Shown: piece after piece, positions 12,172 through 23,965 of the stretch
Numbering within the stretch: position 1 is the stretch's first letter
How the letters are laid out: every line of letters starts with the position of its first letter
DNA from: Cryptomeria japonica
Lineage: Eukaryota; Streptophyta; Pinopsida; Cupressales; Cupressaceae
Assembly (NCBI RefSeq): GCF_030272615.1
Contig: NC_081413.1
Coordinates: forward strand, 22,510,501 to 22,570,500
DNA: 60,000 bases
Direction of reading: 5' to 3'
Notes under the pieces: generated by a model
Databases searched by the model: none
Told to the model about the DNA's origin: nothing
Seen by the model: only the letters and a program-made list of their open reading frames with translations
Position numbers and translations under genes: made by a program

Positions 12172-13500
12172 GCACTATAGGGAAAATTTGAAAATTTGAA
12201 TTTGATTTTTGAATTAAAGGAACAAAGCTTGCAAAATTGAATAATTCAAAATTTGTGAAAATGATAATTAAACAATTTGAACTTTGTTGAAAGGAGAAAA
12301 TGACCAAATTTCCAAAAATAATTTTGTGATGAATGAAAGTAAATTGGAATTTGAAAATTAGGGCCAATGGGGTACCACTTAATTATAAAAAATTAACAAA
12401 ATTAGAATTTTGAAAATTAGGGCAAATTATAATTAACCACTTAATTTAAAAAAATTTTGTGAAATTTGAAATGTTGAATTTTGAAGGTATTTTTAATTTT
12501 AGAGGGATAAAAAATCGATAAAATCAACCAATTTTATGGATTTAAGATATTGAATATAGTCATAACAGTCTCTCAAAATTTTGGGAAAAAAGTCGAGGAC
12601 CGTGTTGAAAGTGTACATGTTCCTCGCAACTTTTTTGAAAATTTTTAAGGATGAAAGTTACGATGATTTTAAAGCTAACCCCAAAAAATTTGTTGATTTT
12701 ATGATCTCTAGATAGGCGAAATTAAGATTTGAATGCGAAAATAGGGTCCTATTAGGGTTTTGAGAAAAAAATGAGGAACTGAATTGCAAAATTGAAAAGG
12801 ATAAAACCTATGGGATAGGGACACCATAAAAAGTGTTTAGAAAATTGAAATTGATTGAAATTAATTGAAATTTGCACAAAATCCAATTAAATTTGAAAAT
12901 TAGGGTTTTAGGACCTAACCACTTAATTTTTGAAATGTTGAATTTTGAAAAAGGAGGGAAATTGAAAATTTGAATTCTAGGAAAGACGATAAGTCTGAAA
13001 ACAGTCACAAATCTGAAAATTAAATAGAAACTCAAGTTTTGCACAATTTCAAGATATTTTTTGAAAATTATGTTTTTAACAATGAACCTCTTATTTTACG
13101 AATTTGATTTGCTAATTGAACAAGAAATTGAATTTGACAAACAAAGAAATTTTCAGATCTAAGACAATGACACACAATTTTTGCAAAACACAAGTTCAAT
13201 TTCAATTTTAAAAACTAGGGTTTTGAATGAATTAACCACTAAGTTTGCAGAAAAACTAAACTAGTAAATGAAAAATATGCAATAATTTTCCAAAGAAAGC
13301 ATGCAAGACATCAGTTTCATCAAAATGTAATGGTGGAAAAGGTGAATGATGGAGAGATAAAGAGGAAATCTTTTCTTCCCTCCAAGGAGAGATGAAAGTT
13401 CCATTGCGGATTTCTCTTCAAACACTTTTTCACCATTACATTTAAAAGCGGGGGGGAAATTAACTAGATCCAATCTCGTCGGAAAGAGATTGAATGCTAA
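12172..13500 (-). other. AT-rich leader of element I
   Basis: About 1.3 kb without a credible ORF. The text repeats variants of TTGAAAATTAGGG and AATTTGAAATTTTG, giving low-complexity, purine-rich sequence on the plus strand. Its position between gag and the LTR-like segment suggests the 5' leader. I could not locate the primer-binding site. Confidence 0.4.
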
Positions 13501-14522
13501 ATGAACTAGTTATGGTGTGAGAATGACAAGCCAAACCCTCTTTTAGAATGGAAAATGATTGAATTATGTGTTTTGAGACTAAGTGTAAAAGTATAAATTA
13601 ATTGATTATAACTTAAGATATAAGTGTAGGATGAATCTATGCACTTGGATCTGGCTATAATATGTCGAGACAAAGCTGCCCTATGAATTTGAGGAAAAGT
13701 TGTCGGGACCGTGTTGAAAGTGCACATGGCCCTCCGAAAAATCCACAAAATGAAAAGTGTTTTTCCACCTCTACAAGAACAATTGTGCACCTACAACCTA
13801 CAAACAGAAAAGAGAGGAAAAGGGGTTGGGATTGGGGGTTTGCCTTCAAGTCAAACCCCTGTTTTGGAATTAACCAAATGATGAAAGAAAGTACTTTCAA
13901 GTAAATGTATATGGAAGACTAAAATGTAAATCACCTCAAGAGAGGATGCAACAAGAATGTAGGTACAATTGCTTGTGTGAAATAGAATGTTGAAAGGTAT
14001 CTCCTCTTCAATGGTTAAATCCTTGACTTGAATGCAACACCTAGCCTTGAAGGGAGACTTGAGATGCTTAATATTTGAAAGGGATTCTTGAATGTTTGAA
14101 TACTCTTGAATAATTGAACTTGAAACTTATGAAGACTTCTGGTTATGAAAATGGGAAGGTGAATGCAACTTTTATACTCGTCAATTAGGGTTATTGATCT
14201 GATTTTTCATCATAGGCTGACACAGGGATAGTTTTCCTGCTCAAATCACAAATACCAATGCAAAGTTTGAAGGGTCCTACCACAAAATAGGATAGGGACA
14301 GGGGAACTATGCCCTTGTCTTAGGGGGGATAGGGGAACCACACCCCTATCCTGCCCTTTTTTTTTCAGGACAAAGAATAATCTAGGTAGTGTGGAGGACA
14401 AAAAGGATGCAGTTTTCAAGGGCTGAGCAAGTCTTCGGTCTTGGATCAAGCTTGGAGATTCAGTTCACTTGTGTGAGGACCCTAATATGGTAAAAAATTG
14501 CTAGGGTCTCAATTTTTTGACA
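13501..14522 (-). repeat. Probable 5' LTR of element I (lower boundary uncertain)
   Basis: The upper end is suggested by TGTCAAAAAATTGAGACCC reading down from 14522 on the minus strand. The lower boundary is a guess because no primer site was found. The segment is less AT-rich than its surroundings. It contains a strong hairpin at 14327-14351: a 9-bp stem GGATAGGGG/CCCCTATCC with a 7-base loop. Confidence 0.35.
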
Positions 14523-15014
14523 CTAGAATATCTTGGTTTGATCCATGAGGTACTTAGTATTGTATTCCTATCTAATCATTGATCCAAAAAAAATTAATGA
14601 GATTCAAATATGAAAATAAAGTATAAATATTATAAAATATGGATCTAAAGATTCTTATTATATACAAAACATTAGAGTGAATATTTTTTCACATAAGATT
14701 CATTACGTTCACAAAAATTATGAAGGAAATTTGTTTTTTCCTTAATGGATTAATCTAAGCTAAGTAACTACAATTAAATAAGCATAAATTGGCTAATATT
14801 AAATAAGTATAGGTAGGACTAATAATATTATATTTAATAATGGCTAAAGAGGAAACATAAATATGGATGAAAATACTCATATCTAAGATCTAAAAGTATG
14901 GGGAAACAATAATTTTGTTTAATAATACTACTATGTACTTAGAAAATGATATCTTTTTGTTAAACCAATAACTTAGATTGTACATTGATATTAGATTCTA
15001 TGAAGGGTTTAGTT
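14523..15014. other. AT-rich stretch, nothing recognised
   Basis: About 490 bases between the LTR-like end of I and the 5' LTR of D. I see no ORF, repeat or regulatory motif that I can support. Confidence 0.5.
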
Positions 15015-16135
15015 TGTTGGCAAGATATACTGCACAAGGCATCTAGTGTTGTCATTCATCGCAACCAAAATTAGATATCTCATCTGCACTGATTAATTTT
15101 CCTATACCGGAAGTCAGTTTGAATATTTGGTTAAGTTCGGTGAGTTAGAACATAGCATTCGAAAAAGTTTAGTACTTTTGTTGGCATTTCATTTCTGTTG
15201 AGTATTTTGGGTTGCGAAGCTAGAGGAAGATAGTTAGATGTCTTAAGTACCTTATTCAAAAATCTTACCCTCCAGTGATGATTGTCGTGTGAGGTAGAAG
15301 ATCCAGTGTATAGGTTTTTGGGTTGAATAGTGTGGTATAGCCAACTTGGATAGTTGATCATTATGCAAAATTGATGGAGTAATTTTGGTGATTTTTTTTG
15401 TGATCAAGGATGTTTAGCTGATATTTGGGAAGTATGTGGACAATTCCTTTTGGTCCACATATGCATTGGAGTTTGGATTGAGCCGACTATGTATGCATGT
15501 TTCATTATTTGTATATTATTCTTGAAGCCGACATGTAGAAGACCTAATTTCATGTTGCGGATATATAAGATTGATGGATTTGATAATTTTAGATATCAGT
15601 AGGTGTGTAGAAAGTGTTTTTGGTCGATTTGGTGCAGTTGTACGTGCACAAGTTGAAGATTTATTCTTCAAAATATTATAGAACAGAGCAATTTGAAGTA
15701 GAGTGTGAAAAATTTGTGTATTGTGTTTAATCAAAACTATACCCAAGAATTTGTAGATGTTGTTCAATAGTTCAAGTTCTCTTGTAATAATTTATAACTC
15801 ATTTGTAAGATAGCGAGTCTTCCTAGGGTTGGAGCCCTTCTTTATTTTCAGCAGTGAGCTCTAGACAGTGTGCCTAGATGCATATGCATTCCTTTATAAA
15901 TATTATATTTGAGTATACTCATTTGTGGGTCTCATCCTAGCCATGGTTTTTCCCTTGACTGTGTTTTCCACATATAAAATATTAGTGTTATGGTGTTGTA
16001 GATATTTACTTTATGAGTTTGTATCTCTCTTTTGTTGATTTGTATTAAGTACTTAAAGGATCAAAAGATAAATATTGTTAAAAGTTATAGAACACTGATT
16101 CACCCACCTCCTCTCAATATTCCTTGATTCCAACA
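15015..16135 (+). repeat. 5' LTR of element D
   Basis: Starts TGTTGGCAAGATATACTG and ends GATTCCAACA, 1121 bp, immediately followed by a primer site. Shared landmarks with the LTRs of A and B include AAGCCGACATGTAGAA (about 15526), a CAGTGAGCTCTAGACAGTGTG segment, CATGGTTTTTCCC followed by TTTTCCACATATAA (about 15942-15978), and TGATTCACCCACCTCCTCTCA near the end. Confidence 0.75.
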
Positions 16136-16136
16136 A

Positions 16137-16150
16137 TGGGTATCAAAGCC
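16137..16150 (+). other. Primer-binding site of element D
   Basis: TGGGTATCAAAGCC lies one base after the LTR end. It resembles the initiator-Met tRNA site TGGTATCAGAGC, with one extra G and one A/G change. Confidence 0.7.
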
Positions 16151-16199
16151 TAGTTCCTCAGAAGAAATTTAGCAGCTTGAGGAGGATCTGGGAAGGTGA

Positions 16200-16774
16200 C
16201 TCAATGGATCATGATTGTCTTCAACATCAACTTATTATGGCACTTGAGGATTTGATCTAACTAAAGATGAAGTTCGAGAATTGCGAGGAAATTTGAAGGA
16301 TGCTAAGAATTTAATTCAGTCATTGAAAGATCGACTGAACAAGTCTAGAGAGAAGAAAAGGGAACTTGTTGATAAGATAAAGGAGAAAGAAAGCCAAAGC
16401 GTAGATGACCAAGCCTTGAAAGAAGAATGTGAGAAACTTGCTAGAGATAATGTAGTCCAAAAGAATGAGATTGAATCTATAGTGATGAGGTCGAGAAAGG
16501 AGATTGTCGAAAGGAAGAAGAGTGAAAAGAGTCTTAATCAGTCCCTAAAAGATAGATCTGATGAATGTTGCAGACTTGATTGTTAAAATGACTAGCTAAA
16601 GCTTGACTTGCAAGAATCTAGATATCATAAGGAAGAGATTGGAAAGTAGATTCTTCTTCTTAGATATGATCTTGAAGCTACAAATGAGTACAAGGAGAAG
16701 CTCAAGATCAATTCAGCCAAACTAAATGAGATGATTGAAAGATAGAAAGATGCAGATGATAGAAGAGGTCTTAG
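16200..16774 (+). pseudogene. ORF1 of element D, first part (coiled coil)
   Basis: The frame around 16281-16586 encodes a highly charged heptad-patterned helix, for example SLKDRLNKSREKKRELVDKI and ALKEECEKLARDNVVQKNEI. After stops it continues EYKEKLKINSAKLNEMIE and is cut at 16774 by element C. The same order is seen in B, with EYKEKFKIRSAQLDELLKRQ. The coiled coil probably multimerises a gag-like protein. The zinc-knuckle part resumes at 28834. Stops at about 16585, 16594 and later show it is dead. Confidence 0.7.
16770..16774. repeat. Target-site duplication of element C, left copy
   Basis: CTTAG immediately before the first LTR of C; the same five bases follow its last LTR at 28829-28833. 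Confidence 0.9.
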
Positions 16775-18254
16775 TGTTGGCATGATTAGCATAATTGCTG
16801 CAGATGTAGAATGATGATTGAACTAGTAAAGACTATTAGTGATGACATTGTGATGAAGAGATTGAGATTGCATGATTGGATGACTTTTATTTGTTATTTG
16901 TGTTGTCATTGATGGAAAATGATGACAACTGATATTTACTATGTTGTATTTTGTCATCTTAGTATTTTTGGTCTACTAGAATGAGCTACCTAGGAAAGAA
17001 ATAGGAAGTTGAGAATTAGGACCTTAACTAGTAAACGAGGAAATATTATGATTGGTGATGATTCAAGTGTTGCAATTTAGAATGTGAGTTTGCGTCATTG
17101 TAATACGTATCTGACTGGAACCACATCATGTTGTGACAACTAGAAATTATGTTTATGATTTATGATATATTTTTTCTAGGGATTAAGAACCGATAAAGAA
17201 TTCTCTTAACTAGTAATGATTTTTGGTTTGGCGATGATCAACAAGAAGTTAAAAAGTTAGAGGTGACGTGTTAGAACCTACATAAATGAATGAATTATTG
17301 TTTTGGTGCTTTGAAGATGGAATTTCTTGGGAAATAGTGAAGCTCTAAGAAGATTGTTCTAAGGGTTTGACTTTCTATAGTTGATATTGTGTTGAAAAAT
17401 ATGGTAATGATCTGTATGGTGATCTAATATGATCTATGATAATCTGTATTGTAAATTCTTGATGTATCTAGGGTTTTGTAACCGACCAAGTTGTAAGGGT
17501 TATTTATGTTCACTTAAATTATGTTTGTTGTGTTGGTGGTTTTGAGAAGAGTGTGAAGCCGAACCAGAGTGTGAGAAATCTGTCAGAGTGTTGTAGATTT
17601 GGAGAAGAATTGGATCTAATCAATCAAGTAGCTAAGTGCTATACCCATATCATTCATTGTTGTTCCCTAATAGTTGCAGTAGTCAAGATCCCTTAACCGG
17701 GTAGGTCCTAACAAGCCTTACATTGTAAATCCTTTAACACGGTAGCTCTACATCAAAGTCTTAAATCCTCTCGTAACATTGATCCTTATAGGTCAAAGCT
17801 CCTAATAGGGCTCATCATATTAAATCCCTTAACCAAGTGACTCCTAAAAGGGTCTTCTCCTAATAGGGCATCTTTGCAAGCTCCTAATCAAGCTAGGCTC
17901 CTAACAAAGCATATTCTTAAAGAGTGCACAATTTTAGTGGGTACCAATTCCTACCATGGTTTTTCCTTATTTGGGTTTCCATATGAAAAACATGGTGTTC
18001 ATATGGTGAATATTTTTATGTGATGTCATTTCTATTTTTCAATTTATGCATGATTAATGAACACTTAATGAGAAACATTGATATATCAGTTTAGCAGATG
18101 ATTATTAGCATACACTAGTACTGGTAAATGACTGTGTTGTTGGTTATTGTTTGATTTGGTGAAATTTTTATAAGGTTGAGTTTCATATTTGTAATTGTTG
18201 TTAATACTGATAAATCTCCCCTCTACTTATTAATCGGATCCTCTAAGATTAACA
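16775..18254 (+). repeat. 5' LTR of element C
   Basis: 1480 bp from TGTTGGCATGATTAGC to AAGATTAACA. It holds four TGATCT-like sites spaced 12, 10 and 10 bases (from about 17408), a degenerate array of CCTTAACCGGGT / CTCCTAATAGGGC units (about 17690-17935), and CATGGTTTTTCC with TTTCCATATGAAAA (about 17957-17995). The equivalent of the A insertion site is intact here (CTAGA, 16976-16980). Confidence 0.88.
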
Positions 18255-18256
18255 AT

Positions 18257-18268
18257 TGGTATCAGAAC
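18257..18268 (+). other. Primer-binding site of element C
   Basis: TGGTATCAGAAC two bases after the LTR end. It matches the initiator-Met tRNA complement TGGTATCAGAGC except for one base. Confidence 0.85.
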
Positions 18269-18289
18269 ATTGGTCCCCTATGCGTAGAA

Positions 18290-19375
18290 AGATTAATAGC
18301 TCGAGGGAAACATCCTAAGAAAACTAATGAAGAGGAGGGTCCTAAGTTCACCAAGGACAACTACCGAATATGGAAAGACTGAATGAAGATATACATTAAA
18401 GGATTGGGTTCATAGTTTTAGAAACATGTGGTAAAGAAGTATGTTGCTCCTACTACCAACCCCTTGACACCGGATGAGCTTAAAGAATAACAATAAAACT
18501 TCCAGGCACTTGAAGCAATTGTAAGTAATTTGTCTGACTTTGAGTATATAGATGTTCATGGATTGGAAACTGCATTTGAGGTATGGGAGAAATTAGATTT
18601 GATTTACGAAGAAGATGAATATGTACAAAGAGAAAAAGAAGAAAGTTTAAGAGGTAAATTTGATGATATGAAAATTGTTTATGGTGATGACATTTCACAA
18701 TATGGTCAAAGGACTTAAGAAGTTGTAGGTGGTATTAAGCATAATGGAGGTAAGATTGATGATGATGTTGTTGTTAGTAAACTGCATAGAACTCTACTAC
18801 CACAATATACTATTAGAGTTTTTGAAATTCAAGAACTAGGATCTATTTCTAAAGATAAAGTCACTGTTGATTCTCTTATTGCAAAGTTAACTACATTTGA
18901 GTTAAATAGTTTTGATAATAGTGTTTCTAAACCTTCTGAATCTACTTTTAAAGATCCTATTACTAGTATGTCTGTAAGGTAAGGAAAAGATATTTGTCAT
19001 AATCATGACTACAGGTCTATTCATGACGGTAGCAGAATTGATGTTGATGATAAAGATCATCTGATGAAACTCAAGGCACTATTGCCTAGAATATTTCCTA
19101 GAAGCATCGACAAATACAAAGGTAAACTTCCTCTAAAATTTTTGTCTTGCAATAAGATTGGACACATTGCTGCAAATTGTCCTAACAGTGATAAAAAGGA
19201 AAAGTTAAAGAAATTTAAAGGAAAAAGAAATAAACAAAGCTATGTTTCAATGAATGAAGGTGTGACTAATGAAGAATCAAAAGAAGATGACAATGATGAG
19301 ATAGTGTTTGTTGTTGCGAAGGAAGATCTAATTGATGAAAAGGCATTGGTATCTCACATGGATAGCAGTAATGAA
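18290..19375 (+). pseudogene. Gag of element C
   Basis: Begins near EEGPKFTKDNYRIWKD, the N-terminal block of copia gag, also seen in E. The region 18530-18718 has LIYEEDEYVQREKEESLRGKFDDMK-like residues (the E counterpart runs KQAKEESLRGKFEDMRM). The knuckle in 19064-19378 reads KFLSCNKIGHIAANC, in which the first zinc-binding Cys is replaced by Phe. An acidic tail follows. Stops at about 18380, 18487 and 18717 break the frame. It would have formed the particle. Confidence 0.8.
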
Positions 19376-20610
19376 TGAATAATAGATAGTGGTTTCTCAC
19401 ACCACATGACCAATGATAGAAACAAGTTCTTATCCCTTGACGAGGTGTAGTAAGGTTTGGTAACAACTCACCCTACATGGTTAAAGGTAAAGGATATACT
19501 TCACTAATTGGGAAGAGTAATGCATATGATGTCTTTTGGGTTGATGGATTAAAACATAACCTTTTGAGTGTTGGTCAATTAAATGATAAGGGATATCTTC
19601 TAGAGTTTAAAAGTGGAGTGTGTAGGATTCTTGCAAGTAATGGAGAATTCATTGCTACTAGAAAGAAGACAAGAGGTAATCTTTTTCATCTGAATACTAA
19701 TATGAATAGTTGTTTGGTAGAAAATATTTAAGATAGATGGTAATAAAACAAGAGGTTTTGTCATGTGAATTTTGACAATTTGATAAAGATTAGTAAATCA
19801 ATTATTGTGAGAGGTTTTCCCCAACTTATTAAATGAGATAATGAGTTATGTAAAGACTTCGAGATGTGTAAAATGACTTTTGTATCTTTTAAGAGTAAGT
19901 CTTTCCCTTAAGAGAATATCCTTGATCTAGTTCATACTGATCTTTGTGGTCCTATGAGGACTAAGAGATATTGTGGTGATATATATTTTATGATTTTCAC
20001 TGATTATTTTTCCAAGATGATGTAGGTAACTTTTTTGAGAGAAAAGTATGAGGCATTTAGTAAGTTCAAAGAATTTAAAGGTTTAGTTTAGAATGAAACT
20101 GGGAATAATTTGAAGTGTTTGAGATCTAACCAGGGAGAAGAATTTACTTCTAATGAGTTTGTAAAGTTCTATTATGAAGATGTCAGCTCCTAGAACTCCA
20201 CAATAGAATGGGGTAGCAGAGAAAATGATTAGATCCATTGTTGAATCTTCTAGAACCATGTTAATTCAAGGTGAAGTATCGAAAATGTTTTGGAGAGAAT
20301 AAGTTAGCACTGTTTTTTATACTTTGAACTGGGTACTTATCAATAGAGGTAACAACAAAACACCTTATGAATTATGCCATGGCATGACTCCTAATGTAAG
20401 TTACTTTAAAATTTGAGGAAGTTTTTTTTCATTACACGTGAATATTTCACTAGAAAATTCGATACTAAGTGTGTTGAAGGTTCATTTCTTGGTTACTCTA
20501 CAAAGAGTAAGGCTTTCAAATGTTATAACAAGAGAACTAGGAAGATCATTGAGAGTGTAAATGTTAAGATTGATGAACTCTCTGAGAAACCTGATGAGAT
20601 CTGGTAGATC
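19376..20610 (+). pseudogene. Protease and integrase of element C
   Basis: The protease site reads IIDSGFSHHMTNDRNKFLSL directly after a stop at 19376. The block to 19731 has DVFWVDGLKHNLLSVGQLN and GNLFHLNTNMNSCL, the standard gag-pre-integrase region. The integrase core follows with HTDLCGPM near 19935 and a later RSNQGEEF-like segment where the second catalytic Asp is changed to Asn. 20413-20607 encodes the C-terminal SFLGYSTKSKAFKCYNKRT. Many stops. Confidence 0.8.
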
Positions 20611-20879
20611 TGAACTTGAGAAAGATGAAGAAAAAATTATGTTTATGGAACTGGAAGTGTAGAAGGATGATGATTATAACAATGTAGAAATAGGTGCTCA
20701 ACCAGTAAATGAAGAAAGTGATGAAGAAAATGAGGAACGTGAAGAAGAAGGCATAACACAGAAATCGGTAATACCAAGATATGTCATACTGAATCATTGA
20801 AAAGAACAAATTATTGGAGATAAAAATGCTGGTGTACAAACAAGAAGAAAAATCAAAGAAAACTCATGTCGAATTTCAA

Positions 20880-22340
20880 CTATTGAGCCTAAAACATTAA
20901 GAGAGGCATTGAAGGATGATGATTGGATTAATTCTATGAATGAGGAATTGGATCAGATAGAGAAGAACAAGACATGGTCACTTGTTCCCAAACCAGAAGA
21001 CAAGAATGTGATTGGTACTAAATGGGTCTTTAGAAACAAGTTGAATGAAGAAGGAAAGGTTGTGAGGAATAAAGCAAGGTTGGTATGGAAAGGCTACGCA
21101 CAAGAAGAAGGAGGAGAATATGGAGAAACCTTTTTACCAGTGGAAATATTGGAAGGTGTAAGAATTTTACTTGCTTATGCTCCATTTAAAGGTTTTAAGG
21201 TCTACCAGATGGACAATAAATCAACTTTTCTTAATGGCATCCTTGAGGAAGAAGTGTACATAGAACAAACGGATGGATTTTCTTTGTTTGAGGATAAAGA
21301 TATGGTTTGCAAGTTACATAAGGAACTATATGGATTGAAGCAGGCACCTCAAGCATGGTATGAAAGATGGCATGCACATCTGATCAAGATAGGATTCCAA
21401 TGTACTAGTGGGGACAATAACATATATCTTAAGACTAATGGAGACAAAGTATTGATAGCTGAAGTATTTGTAGATATAATTTTTAAAGGTTATGATGATT
21501 TATGCATTTCTTTTTCTAAGGAGATGAAGAAATAATTTGAGATGTCTCTTATTGGTGAGATTAAATTTTTCATTGGGTTGCGGATCCAGCAATTGGATGG
21601 TGGAATATTTATCTATCAAAGTAAGTATGCAAAGGAAGTGTTGAAAACATTTGGCATGGAAGATTTTAAACTAGTTGGTACTCTGATGGTGATAGGATGT
21701 AAATTATCTAAATAGGATGATTCACCATCGATGAGAAATAATACATGTCAATGATTAGTAAGCTACATTATGTTGTTCACAGTAGGCTTGATATTGCACA
21801 TGTTGCTGGTTAGGTTGCTAGATTTCAGAAAGATCAGAAGGAGACTCACTTGGTAGCGGTGAAAATGATATTTTGATACTTGAAAGACATAGTAGATTAT
21901 AGTTTATGGTATCCTTAAAAAGGACATTTTTCTTTGAATGTGTTTATCGATACAGATTGGGTAGCCAATGTTGATAACTAGAAAAACACTATCGGTGGAG
22001 CTTTTCTTCTTAGAGGTAGATTGGTTGCTTGGACAAGTAAAAAACAAACGTGTGTCTCACAATAAATAGTAGAGGCAGAGTATGTTGCAACATCAAGGAA
22101 TTGTACTCAGGAAATATGGATGATGCATGTGCTGGAAGGTTTTAAACTTGATATGTTTGAACCAGTGTTCATTCATTGTGACAATACTAGTGCTATTAAT
22201 ATTTCTAAAAATCTTGTGTTTTGAATACCACTTTCTAAGGGAGTGAGTACAGGAGAAGCAAGTCAAAATGGAGTATGTGACAACCAAAGAGAAGCTACCG
22301 GACATTTTCACTAAACCATTACCCAAGACAACCTTTGAGT
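20880..22340 (+). pseudogene. Reverse transcriptase and RNase H of element C
   Basis: The 208-residue open segment 20909-21535 contains [32 protein letters not shown] and [15 protein letters not shown], a typical copia RT. The catalytic box, FVDDIIF in element E, reads FVDIIF here, so one catalytic Asp is missing. RNase H continues through stops (about 21780-22340) with GGAFLLRGRLVAWTSKKQTC, EAEYVA and HCDNTSAINISKN. The FTKPLP-type end lies near 22310. Confidence 0.85.
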
Positions 22341-22383
22341 ACTTCAGAGGTAAATTAGGGGTCAAACCCCTACAAAAGAACAA

Positions 22384-22790
22384 CTAGAATGCAGGTGATG
22401 CATCAATCCACTAGACTTAATGATTATTCTTCACTGTATATTGATGAGATAAAGGCTACTCTGTAGGGGGAGCAACTGAGATGAGATTTGTAGAGATGTT
22501 GAAGATAACAGTAGGAGATTTTATGACTGATGATGCATATGCACCTTTGGAATTGCTATCAAAGGGGGAGAAGAAATATGATTAGGGAGAAGTAATATAA
22601 CTAGGAGGAAAAAACTATCAGAAAGGGGAAGAAGAAATGAAGATCAATCAAAATCGATAGATGAAGTGTAATCGGTAGATGAGGTACAACAGAGAAGAGT
22701 TGCAAAAAAGTTCTAGAATAGAGCAGATTAGTATGAGTTGAGTATGTTGGTGTTTATATTGGTGTTGCCATCAATGCCAAAGAGGGAGAA
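22384..22790 (+). other. 3' untranslated region of element C with repeated polypurine tracts
   Basis: Between the end of RNase H and the 3' LTR lie several purine-rich tracts: TAGGGGGAGCAAC (about 22465), AAAGGGGGAGAAGAA (about 22561) and the terminal AAAGAGGGAGAA (22779-22790) directly before the LTR. Repeated tracts of this kind are known in SIRE elements. The last primes plus-strand DNA synthesis. Confidence 0.7.
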
Positions 22791-22987
22791 TGCTGACATC
22801 ATTGACATAACTGATGCAAATGTAGAATGATGACTGAACTGGTAAAAGACTGTTGGTGATGACATTGTGATGAAGAGATTGGGATTGCATGGATGGATGA
22901 CTTTGATTAGTTATTTGTGTTCTCATTGATGGCAACTGATATTTACTATGTTGTATTTTGTCATCTTAGTTCTTTTGGTCTACTCGA
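22791..22987 (+). repeat. 3' LTR of element C, first part
   Basis: Starts TGCTGACATCATTGACATAA and matches the 5' LTR from 16775 up to the CTAGA site, here CTCGA, where element A begins. Confidence 0.85.
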
Positions 22988-23897
22988 TGTTGGCAATTGA
23001 CACTCATTTGATTGGTTTCATATGTCGTCATTCATAGCAACATGTTCTGGCTTCATTCCTTGGTTTGGTAGTTCATCGACAGACAATTCACTGACACTAG
23101 CACTGAAAGGTATCTTCACTGGTAGGAAGGATTCTATGGGTACCAACATGGAGGCCGACATGACTTACAACTAGGTACCAGCATAGGAGGCCGACATCAT
23201 TGGGAGATCTGACAATCGACTATTCATTTTGATATTTATTTATATTATATGTGTTAAGCTGACATGTAGAATAATTTTGTAATTATCTAAGCCGACATGA
23301 GTCATGAATGATTGTAAGGGTGTGTAGGTCAGTTGATTAGATCATTTTTTCATATGTTAGGATATAAAACATATGTGAATGATAATTGTAATGTGAGGAA
23401 TGTTGATGTAATAATGCGAAGATTATGTAAGAGGTTATTCCGGTAAGGGTTTAGGATTTTCAGAACCAGAATAGTCAGAGCTTGAACCAGAACTCAATTA
23501 GGCATAGCAGATGCATTAAATGAGTTCAGTTTTATGTTTCACTATTCAAAGTGACTCTAGTCAGTGAGACTCCTTTGTGTTGAGCAGTGTGCTCTATGCT
23601 GTAAGCCTTCTTGCATGTGCAGGCCCCCATACTATGTAATATCTTTTTATATGGCCAGTGGGTTGATATCATGGGTCACAAATCCCACTGTGGTTTTTCC
23701 TCTTTGATATTTTCCACGTATAATTCTTTGTATTATGGTATTCATTTGTGTTATTATCTTATTGATTTCTTTACTTCTTTCAATTATATACGTATCAGTT
23801 TATCGGTTGGTGAATGCATGTTATAATAAGGTTAAAATTGAACATTTTGGTAGAACAATCATTCACCCCCCCATCTTAGTGTTCTTGGATTCCAACA
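22988..23897 (+). repeat. 5' LTR of element A
   Basis: 910 bp from TGTTGGCAATTGACACTC to GATTCCAACA. It has AAGCCGACATGAGTCATGAA, CACTGTGGTTTTTCCTC with TTTTCCACGTATAA (about 23688-23722) and TTCACCCCCCCATCTTAGTG near the end. Confidence 0.88.
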
Positions 23898-23899
23898 AT

Positions 23900-23912
23900 T
23901 GGTACCAGAGCC
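23900..23912 (+). other. Primer-binding site of element A
   Basis: TGGTACCAGAGCC two bases after the LTR. It is one base different from the initiator-Met site TGGTATCAGAGC. Confidence 0.85.
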
Positions 23913-23965
23913 TTGTGCCTCAGAGGAAGTCTAGTAGCTTGAGGTAGATCCTAAATATGGAATCC

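Larger units (their letters stand above)
10874..14522 (-). mobile_element. Element I: older Ty3/gypsy remnant split by H
   Basis: The minus strand carries a gag, a long AT-rich leader and an LTR-like segment starting TGTCAAAAAATTGAGACCC at 14522. The gag breaks off at 10873, where the LTR of H starts, so H inserted into it. The rest of I would lie beyond the left edge of the window. Confidence 0.65.

Noticed and set aside
12808-13044. Minus-strand hydrophobic ORF in the leader of I
   Set aside because: Low-complexity Phe/Ile-rich translation of AT-rich repeats.
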